DNA from: Volvox africanus
Lineage: Eukaryota; Chlorophyta; Chlorophyceae; Chlamydomonadales; Volvocaceae
Length of the DNA stretch: 64,000 nucleotides
Assembly (NCBI GenBank): GCA_030268105.1
Contig: BSDZ01000031.1
Location: 848,501-912,500 of the forward strand
Reading direction: 5' to 3'
Shown in pieces: positions 35,765 through 46,953 of this stretch; position 1 is the stretch's first letter, and each line of letters opens with the position of its first letter. The translations under genes were made by a program, and so were the position numbers. The notes beneath the pieces are model-generated. The model was given only the letters and a program-made list of their open reading frames with translations. It did no database searches and was not told where the DNA came from.

Positions 35765-36337
35765 CGCGCACGTGTGTGTCGTACTATGTCTTACTGTGTG
35801 TATGCGTGTTTGGGGGTGATAGGGTTATTGTTGGCACGGGACCTGTTGGGGGATCTCATTGACCACCTTTCGTAAAAGTGAACATCGCTACCTGCACTTG
35901 GCTGTGAGGGGCGGGTGATTGCCAGGTGCAAGGTGCCGCTGTTTGTATACTCCAGGGGAGGGAGGGTTGAACTACCATGAGGCATCTGGCTGCAGCGGGC
36001 TTCAGTGTGGAGGCAGAGCACCTCAGTGGTTGGGATTGACGGTTAGGTCTTCGTGCGGCCGAGCTGTAATGAGGGCGATGGGAGGGCAGGTGCTTACCAC
36101 GTCAGCAGCCAGCCAGTCAGTTGTTGTCGTTTATCGTTGGCTCTTCGAGGGCTGCTGTGCAGCTGTGACTGTCCCTGGACTGAGCATGGTGCCATTGCTT
36201 GCATCACTTCTGTTCAACGGCCCCGGATAACTGAACTGATTGGCCCCCAACCGGGGCAGTTGATCCAACAGTCATTTATCGTTACAGCAGTGCCTCAACT
36301 ACAATCTTGTCTCTCAGATGCGACATCCCACACGCAC

Positions 36338-36339
<2 letters not shown>

Positions 36340-36384
<45 letters not shown>
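36340..36384. repeat. (TA)n(GA)n microsatellite, unit 1
   Basis: (TA)n followed by (GA)n just 3' of the DGAT2 stop. It also occurs at 38541-38582 and 49284-49336, with the tract lengths differing in all three. The copy B version is interrupted by a TATGTATA. Confidence 0.85.
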
Positions 36385-36463
36385 AAACACCCCAATACCC
36401 ACACGCCGCCATGAGCACAGGAAAGATGCAAGCCAAGCTGCATCAAGCTGAACCATCAACGAT

Positions 36464-37894
36464 TCAGTTAATCACCAACGGTCTGTCGGCCCAGCCATAC
36501 TCCGTCTTATGGTTATCGTACAGCTTCTGCAGCGCATCGCAGACGCGCTTGTGGACCTCATTGATCACCTCCTCGTACTGCAGCATGTGATGTGTACGAC
36601 ATACACCGTGATAGGCCGGGTGTTGGGGGGTGGGGAGGGGTATCTGATTAACAATATGATGGCAAGGGGATACATGTACGGGCGCTTTGGGGGGGGGGAG
36701 AAAGGGTTCAAAGAGGGGAAACGAAACACACGTATAAGTGTGTGGGCGCGAGTCCCAAAGAGGCAGCATGGCCTGCTTAGGTAATCTGGTGTACATGGAC
36801 GGGTACCGCCAATTATGTGGAGTGCTATTGCACTCCTATACCTATACCTGCTTCTACCCTGCTGTTGCTACTGCACTGCCAGGGATGGCTTCGGAAAACG
36901 ACAGACCCGGTACTGGAAAGACGTCTCTTAGATGGAGGTAGGGGGATCCTGGTTGGCGCAGGGTTACAGCTGTTTGGAGGACAGCATTTCCAGATCCCAA
37001 ACACACCTTGGCTGGCCAGCAAGCGGGCACGTCGTGCCCCTTCCACCCAAACACACCTTGGGGTCGTCCCAGGGGACACGGGGGACGGGAATGGGTTGCC
37101 CCACCACCATAAAGATTGGCCGGGGACGGGGCAGTGGCAGGTACCAGGTGCCGTGCAAGAAACCCAGAGCGGCCCGCATCGAGCGGCTGAGGGAACTGAG
37201 GGCCTGAGGGCCGAAGTCCAGAACCTAAACACGCATGTGTGTGTGTGTGTGTGGTTGGGTTGGGTGGTTGGGTTGGGTGGTTGGGTTGGGGGCGCCCGGC
37301 AAGGGAGGCAGAGGGGGGGAAAGACAGAGGACGACGAGAAGTAGCATAATAAGACATGGAAGTTGGCGTGATAGGACCAGATCCCGGAATGCGAGTGGAC
37401 ATCATAGGGAACAGACAGGTGGATAGAAGAAGAGAAGGGGGAGGGCAGTGCGGGTGAAAATGAAACGAAATTAAACAAGCAATCATCATCATCATCATCA
37501 TCATCATCATAATAATAATAATAATAAATTCTATAAATAGATAAATATCAACAACAATAGTTATTATTACTATTATATTAATTTAAATATATATAACCCT
37601 AAATAATAAATAAAACAATAACTTATATTATTTAATTAAAATATTTATTATCGTTTTACATTGTATTTATTATCATTATTAATATTATTATAGTTATACA
37701 GATAACAAAGCAGTTCTTAATATTTAATGGAGTGAGATTGACACAGGTGCGGCATTCAGCTGGTCCCCACCCCTCACTCCCTACCACTATCTACCCACTC
37801 TGGAGTTACCGAAGTGGTAGACAGGCACAATGCCTCCGTCCACCCCCTCCTCCACCGCCACCCGTACAAAGCCCTTGCGGTCTCGGAGCATGAT
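36464..37894 (-). pseudogene. Extra 3' module of DGAT2 (last three exons only)
   Basis: Exons 37894-37799 (IMLRDRKGFVRVAVEEGVDG), 37224-37057 (VLDFGPQALSSL to VPWDDPK) and 36577-36464 (YEEVINEVHKRVCDALQKLY to the stop) reproduce the last 125 residues of DGAT2. Splice acceptors, frame phases and the stop are preserved. It lies downstream of the complete DGAT2 copy on the same strand. It has no start, no FPHG motif and no membrane segments, so alone it cannot be an active acyltransferase. It could serve as an alternative 3' end by readthrough and splicing. Confidence 0.8.
37484..37735. repeat. (CAT)n(AAT)n and AT-rich tract
   Basis: Trinucleotide arrays followed by about 200 bp of nearly pure A/T. 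It lies in the intron between the DRKGFV and VLDFGP exons of the DGAT2 3' module. Counterparts are at 39680-39900 and 50389-50520, each of different length. Confidence 0.85.
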
Positions 37895-38539
37895 CTGATG
37901 TCGGGACGAGGGAGGGCCGTGGGCGGTAGGGGGTTTTCGTACACAAGTCCCTCGTCTCAGCGCTTCGTTGCAGCTTTGCCACTTCTTTTCCTTACCCTGT
38001 GTGTATGCGTGTTTGGGGGTGATAGGGGTATTGTTGGCACGGGACCTGTTGGGGGATCTCATTGACCACCTTTCGTAAAAGTGAACATCGCTAACTGCAC
38101 CGTGAAGGGGCGGGTGATTGCCAGGTGCATGGTGCCGCTGTTTGTATACTCCAGGGGAGGGAGGGTTGAACTACCATGAGGCATCCGGCTGCAGCGGGCT
38201 TCAGTGTGGAGGCAGAGCACCTCAGTCGTTGGGATTGACAGTTAGGTCTTCGTGCGGCCGAACTGTAATGAGGGCGATGGGAGGGCAGGTGCTGACCACG
38301 TCAGCAGCCAGCCAGCCAGTCAGTTGTTGTCGTTTATCGTTGGCTCTTCGAGGGCTGCTGTGCAGCTGTGACTGTCCCTGGACTGAGCATGGTGCCATTG
38401 CTTGCATCACTTCTGTTCAACGCCCCCGGATAACTGAACTGATTGGCCCCAACCGGGGCAGTTGATCCAACAGTCATTTATCGTTACAGCAGTGCCTCAA
38501 CTACAATCTTGTCTCTCAGATGCGACATCCCACACGCAC

Positions 38540-38582
<43 letters not shown>

Positions 38583-38661
38583 AAACACCCCAATACCCAC
38601 ACGCCGCCATGAACACAGGAAAGATGCAAACCGAGCTGCATCAAGCTGAACCATCAACGAT

Positions 38662-41600
38662 TCAGTTAATCACCAACGGTCTGTCGGCCCAGCCATACTC
38701 CGTCTTATGGTTATCGTACAGCTTCTGCAGCGCATCGCAGACATGCTTGTGGACCTCATTGATCACCTCCTCGTACTGCAGCGCGCGATGTGTACGACAT
38801 ACACCGTGATAGGCCGGGTGTTGGGGGGTGGGGAGGGGTATTTGATTAACAATATGATGGCAAGGGGATACATGTACGGGCGCTTTGGGGGGGGAGAAAG
38901 GGTTCAAAGAGGGGAAACGAAACACACGTATAAGTGTGTGGGCGCGAGTCCCAAAGAGGCAGCATGGCCTGCTTAGGTAATCTGGTGTACATGGACGGGT
39001 ACCGCCAACTATGTGGAGTGCTATTGCACTCCTATACCTATACCTGCTTCTACCCTGCTGTTGCTACTGCACTGCCAGGGATGGCTTCGGAAAACGACAG
39101 ACCCGGTACTGGAAAGACGTCTCTTAGATGGACGTAAGGGGATCCTGGTTGGCGCAGGGTTACAGCTGTTTGGAGGACAGCATTTCCAGATCCCAAACAC
39201 ACCTTGGCTGGCCAGCAAGCCGGCACGTCGTGCCCCTTCCACCCAAACACACCTTGGGGTCGTCCCGGGGGACACGGGGGACGGGAATGGGTTGCCCCAC
39301 CACCATAAAGATGGGCCGGGGACGGGGCAGTGGCAGGTACCAGGTGCCGTGCAAGAAACCCAGAGCGGCCCGCATCGAGCGGCTGAGGGAACTGAGGGCC
39401 TGAGGGCCGAAGTCCAGAACCTAAACACGCATGTGTGTGTGTGTGTGTGGTTGGGTTGGGTGGTTGGGTTGGGTGGTTGGGTTGGGGGCGCCCGGCAAGG
39501 GAGGCAGAGGGGGGGAAAGACAGAGGACGACGAGAAGTAGCATAATAAGACATGGAAGTTGGCGTGATAGGACCAGATCCCGGAATGCGAGTGGACATCA
39601 TAGGGAACAGACAGGTGGATAGAAGAAGAGAAGGGGAGGGCAGTGCGGGTGAGAATGAAACGAAATTAAACAAGCAATCATCATCATCATCATCATCATA
39701 ATAATAATAATAATAAATTCTATAAATAAATTAAATAAAAGAATAAATAAATAAATAACAACAACAATAGTTATTATTACTATTATATTAACTTATATAT
39801 ATATAACCCTAAATAATAAATAAAACAATAATTCATATTATTTATTTAAAATATTTTTATTATTGTGTTATATTATATTTATTATCAATATTATTATTAT
39901 AGTAGTGATACTGATAACCAAGCAGTTCTTAATATTTGAGGAGCAGGTGAGATTGACGCAGGTGCGGCATTCAGCTGGTCCCCACCCCTCACTCCCTACC
40001 ACTATCTACCCACTCTGGAGTTACCGAAGTGGTAGACAGGCACGATGCCTCCGTCCACCCCCTCCTTCACCGCCACCCGTACAAAGCCCTTGCGGTCTCG
40101 GAGCATAATCTGATGTCGGGACGAGGGAGGGCCGTGGGCGGTAGGGGGTTTTCGTACACAAGTCCCTCGTCTCAGCGCTTCGTTGCAGCTTTGCCTTTTC
40201 CGGACTGCCACTTCTTTTCCTTACCCCTCGTGAACCGCATTTCGTACAAAACACAAACACACACACACAATCCCTACCTCCCTATCTCCCCACATTCCCC
40301 ACTTCCCCTGCCCAACCCCAGACCCCCCGACCCGAACCCCTTGTCCCTCCCCTCCTTGTCACCTGCTCCTTTCGGTTGTCCTGCATGTACATTTCCGCAA
40401 TGCCGCCCACAATCACGGCCACCGAGCCCTGCTTCAGCACCCGCTTGAAATGCGGAGTGGTGGCGGGAACCGATCCCAGCCAGGCGATGAAGTGCCGCCA
40501 GAAGGGAACGGAGAACACCACGTTGGCGGCCAGGCCGTATATGTGGAAGCCGGGGAACATGGCCTGGCACTCGGTGGCGCCCAGTAGGGGGCCCATCGGG
40601 AAGACGCCGTGGGGGAATCTGATGGGGGTTGGAGGGGGGGCGAGGAATAAGCAGAGGGAAGGAGGGGGGAGGGGAGGGGAGGGGATAGGGGATAAGCGGA
40701 TCAAAGTGCCGAGAGGTATATGGAAAGAAGAGGGGGTGCATGACGGGAGGGGGTGCTGGGGAGTCAGGAGCAGTATGAGTCGGGGGGGAATGGGTAAAGG
40801 TGGGCGGCTAACACGCGGGCGCATGTGTGTGTTGGGGGGTGTTGGCCATGGGGTTTAGGAACGGTCCCAGTGAGCTCCAGTTTGTCAGATGGATGGGCCT
40901 TATGCTTTTGTACGTTCGGCTGTGCACGGGTGTGTCGAGAACGAGCATGGGTTTAGGAATTAAGTCTGTACAAAGGGCCGATGGGGCTATGGAATATATG
41001 TGAATATATGTGAATATATGTATGCGTGTTGGGAGCCTGCGGAGAAAGCAATCACCAACCATCAACCACCAACCAGCGCTGTTCACCTGTCACATCAATA
41101 CGGGACCCGTTTGAGACCCGTTCTTAATATACACCCGTAAACCCATACACAACACGGACACACGCTGCCTCTTTCCTTCCGTACAGCACTCAACTCGGCA
41201 AAGATGTACTTCTTGCTGGGGTCCAGGACCTCCTCGAACAGGTAACTGAAGGAGAAGTATCTGAAGAAGAACGATTGGAAAAGCAGAACACGAAAGTTGT
41301 GTTCTGTTGTGGATTGGTCTGTGGCAGAATGAAGCCAAGGTGACTAGAAAAGAAGCGACAGCTTTCTTCGCCAGATGGAGCTGTTGACAATGGGGTTGAA
41401 CGAGTCCGAGTGAGCTTTGACGGAGGAATACGGGGAATAACGTAATCGCCATCATTAAAAAATGGGACACAAAGTGACAAGAAGCATATTCTCAGATACT
41501 GCACGACGTACGTCAGATACTGGGCTGCTGGGAAGGTTAAAACAATCGGCCATTTGCCCCGCTCAGTTGGAATCACCGAATTGGGGACAGAGAATGCGGA

Positions 41601-42049
41601 CTGGGGTTTGGGGTTTGGGGTTAGGGTTAGAGATTGAATTGTATGATAGGGGGAAAATCGTTTCACCGGAAGCTTGAAGCAGGGGTGTTTGACAAAAAAT
41701 ATGCATACGTACAAAAAAATGTACATACGTGGGACGATAAACATAACGCGGCAGGGAACTAAGAGACTCACTCGCGCCAGGTCTTAAACACCTTTGAGCG
41801 ACAAAAAGGTCCCCACAAAACAGGCTTTGGCGGCAGCAACAACGTAGCGTATAAGCTGATGAGCGCTATGATGGCCCACGTGCGTCGGCAAATCGCCAAG
41901 ACCATTAGCGCCAAAAGAATATGCATCCAGCCGGTATATATGAACAGCGTAATCATGGCTACAATCCTGCTCACGATGCCCTGCTTGAAGCGCGCGTGCA
42001 TTCCATCGCTCCAAATCCGCGTGTTTATCGGGGCGCGGTCTATTGCCAT
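38662..42049 (-). CDS. DGAT2-type diacylglycerol O-acyltransferase, copy A
   Basis: Transfers acyl-CoA to diacylglycerol to make triacylglycerol, at the ER and lipid droplet. Exons 42049-41772, 41260-41195, 40618-40363, 40109-40014, 39420-39253 and 38775-38662 close exactly to 325 residues. After about 30 residues come hydrophobic segments (VAMITLFIYTGWMHILLALM, then AIIALISLYATLLLPPKPVL), then TWREYFSFSYLFEEVLDPSK. Next is IFAEFPHGVFPMG, the position of the family HPHG active-site motif, here FPHG. VAVIVGGIAEM and LRDRKGFVRVAV match the conserved VGGxxE and RxRKGFV blocks. FMVVGQPIPVP is the conserved late strand. The length fits the family. The ATG follows a possible 5'UTR acceptor (tatttcag|GATCC). 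It converges on NDUFAF2. Confidence 0.88.
41606..41637. repeat. Telomere-like GGGTTT/GGGTTAG tract in a DGAT2 intron
   Basis: Short G-rich run made of GGGGTTT units followed by GGGGTTAGGGTTAG. It is identical in kind at 51837-51867 in copy B. It resembles plant/algal telomere repeats but is only about four units long. Confidence 0.6.
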
Positions 42050-43047
42050 GGATCCTGAAATATCAAACAAATTCTATAATTATTGTGTGTCTTTAGATTG
42101 CGACCTATTGATTACAAGATCGTCCTTAACACGGGCGCGGGGGTGCTCGCATGGAAAGCCCCGTGAAGGCCGTAGACAGCTGCAAACTTGATGCCAATAT
42201 ATTTCAAAGGTTACCTTCCGTGGACGCATATACAGCCAGCGAAAGTTTCTTACTCTTTTACGCAGCCTCCTCATCGTTAGAATATATTACTTCCTCCATC
42301 TCCGGGTCCAAGGGAGGGCAGCTCGCGAAGCAGGCATTTCTTCCAGGACGACTGGTTCATATAAATGCGCATATGCAAATATCTTATTCCTGAAGCTACT
42401 TGCCATAATGAGTCGTGCTCCTAATCGGTCCCAGAAAGAGCGAGAGTTCGCCACCGGCGAACCGACATGAATGGTCCCGGTCCGAACTGCAATCATCAGC
42501 AACCTCCAAACAAGGTGGTAAAGTAACCAATCATAACCTTGATAATTTTATTGTGACACTTATGTAATGTACGGTGTCGCCCTGGTGCGGAGCATGCCCA
42601 GGATGCATGTTAAGCACACAAATGTTTTACATACTGACACACGTACCCGCCCGTACCCGTACCGACTTCCATACCCAACGGTCTACCCATAAATGGTGAC
42701 TGCCTTCCTTGACCAATTAGTGCTGATTCCTGTCATGTGGGCCGTTGGGGACTTACACGACAACAGGGAAGTCTCCTCATTTCATGAAGTAATGGATTTC
42801 AGCGCTGATTATGAACTGCAGCTGTTGCTGTGATAAGTTAACACGACGAATCTACATCTAGCATCAGTGTGAATCATCATCTTGGCTCAACGCAGCTCCA
42901 GCTCTGCCACTAGGCAGGGTGCAACCCATCTCTGCTTGCTTGTCACACCAAATACCGTCCACCAAACACACTATATGCAAGATACTCACTCCCCCCCCAA
43001 CTCCATTTGCGGTGGCAGGCTCCCGTGAGGTGGTGATAGGAAGATCC

Positions 43048-43870
43048 AACTAGACAAGCTCGTGCAAAACATTCATGTCATATAACAATGCATACTTCCA
43101 CAGAACGTTGCTGAACACCATCATCCAAACACGACCCTTCATTTTCAAGATAGCTTCACCCCTGCTTGTCCAAACCAAGAAGCCACCGCATCCTGGCATA
43201 ATCTGCTTCCGCCAAGTAGCTTCATGATACGCAAGCAAGAGCTAAGACCCTTCAAACTGCGCAATCGAAGGAAAAATGAGATCCAGAGTCTCACAACCCA
43301 CATCAACCACAATGACCTTCGTTCTCAAACAGTCCTTTCGCGCCTGCTCTAGCACCTTGGGCTCCAGCGCCTCCAGGTCCGGCCTTCCAGAAAGGTACTT
43401 GAATGTGCATGCTGCAGCCCTGAGCTGCTGCAGCACGTCTTCAGCCCACTTATATGGTAAAAATATTGTACCAGCATTCTCCAGCTCTAGCACACTGAGA
43501 AGCATATTAACCTCCCATACAGTCACCAGGTACGAACGGATCCGTCCAAGTGAAAGTGCGGTACTCAACGCTCATAATTTGTAGGCCTTATGTTCGCCAG
43601 GCATGCCCCCACTGACTGCAATCTCCAGCTGCTGCGGATCATCCAGCCGCCAGGGAGAAGGCATTTGCATTTGGCTGATGTTGACCTTGAGTGCTTTCAA
43701 CGCATGCTGCTTAGGAGCCAGGCGATTTCTCAGCTCTGTCACCCCTGAGAATTTATATGATGATGGCATCATAAACAACCTGGAAATGATGTGAACAACC
43801 CCGTTGACCCATGTACGACGCCACCCTGAGATGGGCCGTACTGCGGCGTCTGCGTCCATGTGACTCCTTC
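43048..43870 (-). mobile_element. Decayed PHD-type retroelement, 3' part (copy A)
   Basis: Blocks on the minus strand: SGVTELRNRLAPKQHALKAL at 43740-43570; a block from LGRIRSYLVTVWEVNMLLSV to CLRTKVIVVDVGCETLDLIF at 43568-43242; and MPGCGGFLVWTSRGEAILKM at 43238-43050. They resemble the region downstream of the PHD finger in chlorophyte retroelement polyproteins. Stops separate the blocks, so it is dead. The PHD finger itself is missing here, because the duplication ends at about 43875. Confidence 0.5.
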
Positions 43871-44729
43871 ATAATGGCTGTGCCCTGCTTCGGCTCTCTG
43901 ACATCAATAATCCTAATCTGTTGTTACGCTACAGACAACAGTTTTGTCTTGTCATAGTCCCAGGGTTTTAACGACCAGCAAGCCGCTGAGTGCGTGAAGG
44001 TTGGTTACCTTCCTCACGGTGATAGGGCCCAACCAACCCGAAAGAGGTAGCTGCTCCATCTACAGTGGAGCACCTGTCGAGGCATCAGTGTTACGGTGTG
44101 CAGGGCAGTGGAAGGAAGACCCAGGAGCATCATCCCACACCGTCAGGACACGGACAACCCAGGCTGGGGGAGAAACAGTGCAATAGTGCAGGCCCAGCAC
44201 ATTACAGGTCTCGGGGTCACAGCTCACGGGATGGGGATCGCAATGATTTCAGTCTTTGTGTCTGCGGAGGGCATCACAGCACCGCAGGCTGGCGGTGCAG
44301 TGCTGAACGCACTGCAAACAGCAATAGTGTAGGCTATGCCAAGTTAGGCCCGAAGCTGTCTCTGGGGCACGACACGCCATCATGCAATATCTTCCCAAAA
44401 TTCAAGTGGGTGGCAGTGGCTTGCAGGCCGCACCCTTGTGCAGTGCGCCCACCTCCCCCTTCTGCACGGCGCCTGTCGTCCTGTCCTGCCGTGTGGGCTG
44501 GCGGGGCAACTTGGGCCTACCGTATGCAAAACCCAGCAAACCTCACACAATACCCAGAGCTCCTCTACATACACGAAAAGGCAACCCCATTGCAACCCAT
44601 ACTGTACCGCTCTCATTACCCGCGCTAGGGTCATCATCCTCCAAGCGAACCCATGTGTCAACTTCCTGTGTCATTGCCATCAGCCCATCCAAACCCCCTG
44701 GCGCCCACATCTCCATTGACTTCTCCCCT

Positions 44730-45041
44730 TCATCCTTCCCCGCCGGCCGCGGGCCGCTGCTGCATCACTACACTCAACCTCCATATCTTGTTTGGACACC
44801 GTAGTTTGCTGCTGAAGTGCCTGATAGGAGGCGGCAAGGACCTTCCCAGCTCCGTATCTTCAGGTGAGCGCGGCCAGTCCAGTTGGCGAAAAACCAGCAG
44901 GTATGCAGGCCTGAGGGAAGAGGTGAAAACCAGGCGGACGGGAAGATTTTGCATGACATACATGCCGCTGAGAGCATCAGAGTTCACAGTGTCAAATCTG
45001 ACAGCACTACGGTCAAGGGCATAGCAGAAACCGTCAGACAT
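44730..45041 (-). CDS. Unknown ORF, 103 codons
   Basis: ATG ORF starting MSDGFCYALDRSAVRFDTVN with normal residue composition up to about codon 65. It follows the 206-codon ORF on the same strand after about 80 bp, and could be a later exon of the same gene or unrelated. No family recognised. Confidence 0.25.
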   Translation of the reverse strand: MSDGFCYALDRSAVRFDTVNSDALSGMYVMQNLPVRLVFTSSLRPAYLLVFRQLDWPRSPEDTELGRSLPPPIRHFSSKLRCPNKIWRLSVVMQQRPAAGGEG

Positions 45042-45124
45042 ATGTCATATGACGCCAGGGCAGATTTCATGGCCCCTACCTACCTCACATCCCCATCGTA
45101 CCGGCAACAGGCTTACCAACAGCC

Positions 45125-45745
45125 TCAATACGGCTTTCGCATGGTCTTGGTGTCAAGGTATGGGGATCCAGGCTCGTACGTCACAAGAAAGAGTGGGTCG
45201 GTCATGACCCGCGGTTCAAACTCCATATCGATGCGGTGCTCTGTGAAGTTGTATAACACTACCACCTTGTGGTACCGCTTGCTGAGGGCGGCGTGCAGGG
45301 TGGGAAACTGGGCCATGGCCTCGTGCGGGTCCGGCGACACCCAGCCAGGTCGCTTGTGCCAGAACAGCTCCTCGCCCTGGGGCTTCACCAAGTAAGTGAA
45401 GCCGTTATTTGGGAGCTTTAGCACCACGGTATCGGATTCGGGGCCGCGGTACCGGTAGACGGTGGCCAGGTATGGGATGGAGGCATGTTCGAACCTGAAG
45501 AACAACTTCTCGAAGACTTGCAGGACCATGTCTATAGAGAAGTGCGTGCCCTGGAAGATGTTCGTCTCACAAAAGCCGCGAAAGACGCCATCGAGCAGTG
45601 GCGAGTCTTCGCTGCCAACACGGTTCAAAAACATCATCCGGAAGGACTCCTTGACGGCGTCGTCTTGGCCAGCAACCCGTTCTTCATCCTCAGCAGTACA
45701 CGTGCGCTGGTGCTGCTGGCTCGGCGCGAGCATGGTTGAGGACAT
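45125..45745 (-). CDS. Unknown intact ORF, 206 codons
   Basis: Uninterrupted ATG-to-stop frame of 206 residues, long for an unspliced frame in this window and with balanced composition. The first 40 residues are polar and acidic (CTAEDEERVAGQDDAVKES). A mixed alpha/beta body follows, with FFRFEHASIPYLATVYRYRG, GFTYLVKPQGEELFWHKRPG and LFLVTYEPGSPYLDTKT. No signal peptide or membrane segment. I do not recognise the family. It is single-exon, unlike the neighbouring conserved genes, which would fit a mobile or recently acquired gene. The element around it is unknown. Confidence 0.5.
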   Translation of the reverse strand: MSSTMLAPSQQHQRTCTAEDEERVAGQDDAVKESFRMMFLNRVGSEDSPLLDGVFRGFCETNIFQGTHFSIDMVLQVFEKLFFRFEHASIPYLATVYRYRGPESDTVVLKLPNNGFTYLVKPQGEELFWHKRPGWVSPDPHEAMAQFPTLHAALSKRYHKVVVLYNFTEHRIDMEFEPRVMTDPLFLVTYEPGSPYLDTKTMRKPY

Positions 45746-45780
45746 CTTTGCACAGTTTGCAACGCGAATCTAGGAAAGCC

Positions 45781-45858
45781 TGAAAATTTTATACGCTGAT
45801 AATTTTATACGCTGATAATGTTATACGCTGATAATTTTATATGCTGATAATTTTATCA
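45781..45858. repeat. Five tandem copies of a 16-bp AT-rich unit
   Basis: Unit GATAATTTTATACGCT repeated about five times with single-base changes, immediately upstream of the ATG of the 206-codon ORF on its strand. It could be a subterminal repeat of a mobile element or a protein-binding array. Confidence 0.85.
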
Positions 45859-46099
45859 TGCCAAAGGCGAACCCAAAGCTTACGGCTTGTCAAGTCCGAG
45901 GACTACCGTCATCGTTCATCCGTATACATCAGCTGAATCTAAGCTCAACAAATTGTAAGTTATACTAAAGATGCGGAATTGACCTCACAGCCTGCGTCCA
46001 GAGGTGAATGATAATCAAAACTAGTGTTTTCAGTATTTAGTTTGCTAGAATTGTTGTACGGCACTGCCGATGTCTGGTGACAACCGGTTCCCCTTGCTG

Positions 46100-46454
46100 A
46101 GGCACGCTGCTAGGGCACAAAGCTTGCAGAAGCGCTCACAAGTTTCAGACTGGCTCGACGCTGCTGGCGGACAGGGTAGCAAAGGACCAGGCGTTTTGGT
46201 GTATGGTGGTACTAGAACCGCAACTGTTGCCCTTCGCCTCGGCCTTCACGATCCGAGTGATTTCTGGCAAGCCCGAGGAGCCCGACGCCAAGAAGAAGCA
46301 CGGAGCCCAGTCCTTCATGGAGAAGAGCAAACAGAACAAATCCATGCCGGCGATGCTGCACAGGGAAGGTCTTGCACTACTGTGCAACTGTTGCGAGATA
46401 GCCATGTCATTTCGTTACAAGCATCCACTCTGCCCCATTAAGGGCGAAGTATGA
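46100..46454 (+). CDS. Unknown ORF fragment
   Basis: From about 46110 a plus-strand frame reads STLLADRVAKDQAFWCMVVL, then KPEEPDAKKKHGAQSFMEKS, ending at TGA 46454; an internal ATG is at 46203. Charged, protein-like composition suggests a real or recently real exon. It overlaps the end of the minus-strand nuclease-like ORF. No family recognised. Confidence 0.3.
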
Positions 46455-46953
46455 ATCATCACTGCGTTGCCCAACAAGGAAGCCCTGCTCCTTCACCTCG
46501 TCTACAATGTCATGTCTACAAACAACTGCCACGCACACGTTGTAATCGACCAGTGCCTTCAGGTCTCCGCACTGCCTCTTGTACTTGAGGACTCCCTCAA
46601 AAGACCCTTTTGCCCCCTCCTTGATGGCATTCTCAAAGACCTTGTTGGCGTCGTACACCTTTTCGAACTCGCTGCGGGGCATGTTGGACTTGGCATCGAC
46701 CATCACCAGCACTTTCTTTTGGGTGGTTTCGTGCTTGTACACGAGCAGTCCATCCAACTCCACCAACTCACTACCGCACTTGTCCCATATCTTCCGCTTG
46801 AGCTCCCAGCACATCAGCAGGAACCCACGATCCCTCATCAAGTCGTCCACTATGTCGCTTACGCAGTATTCCTGGCAGTTGTCGCCATTCGGCATCCTTC
46901 TTGCGTGATGCTTCCAAGTTGTCCAGGATGCGCTTGTGTTCCTGGTGACGCAT
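46407..46953 (-). pseudogene. PD-(D/E)XK nuclease-like protein, frameshifted
   Basis: An ATG frame of 162 codons at 46895-46407 contains SDIVDDLMRDRGFLLM, then ELVELDGLLVY and, 10 residues later, VLVMVDAKSNM. The Asp in ELDG followed by a hydrophobic strand and D-A-K matches the PD-(D/E)XK nuclease signature. A helical segment, RHQEHKRILDNLEASRKKDA, precedes it in another frame from 46953. The two frames look like one protein broken by a one-base shift near 46890. Similar coiled-coil plus nuclease arrangements occur in some eukaryotic effector-like and repeat-element proteins. Function is inferred from the motif only. Confidence 0.45.

Larger units (their letters stand above)
35795..37997. 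repeat. Tandem duplication unit 1 (2.2 kb), copy A only
   Basis: Repeated head-to-tail at 37998-40200 with an offset of 2203 bp. The junction at about 37997 fuses cttttccttacc to the gtgtgtatgcgtgtttggg that also starts unit 1 at 35795. Each unit contains the NDUFAF2-DGAT2 intergenic stretch, the last three DGAT2 exons, and the AT-rich and (TA)n(GA)n tracts. Unit 1 lacks a 14-bp stretch present in unit 2 near 40195. Copy B has only one unit. Confidence 0.9.
34015..43875. repeat. Segmental duplication, copy A
   Basis: Nearly identical to 46977-54100 in the same orientation. Left edge is near the shared word ctggccatccgc. Right edge is near ccatgtgactccttcataatg, after which the copies diverge. 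It carries NDUFAF2 (+), DGAT2 (-) and part of a decayed PHD-type element. It is about 2.7 kb longer than copy B, because of a 2.2 kb internal tandem duplication and about 370 bp missing from B. Confidence 0.93.

Noticed and set aside
40274..40824. 180-codon Pro-rich minus-strand ORF
   Set aside because: Only its middle (40618-40363) is a DGAT2 exon; the rest is pyrimidine-rich intron read through.
42287..42502. ORF MASSFRNKIFAYAHLYEP onward as the first coding exon of DGAT2
   Set aside because: Its only good donor leaves a phase that does not fit the next DGAT2 exon, which has its own ATG after an acceptor. It may be 5'UTR or unrelated, and the donor differs between copies (gtaata / gttata).
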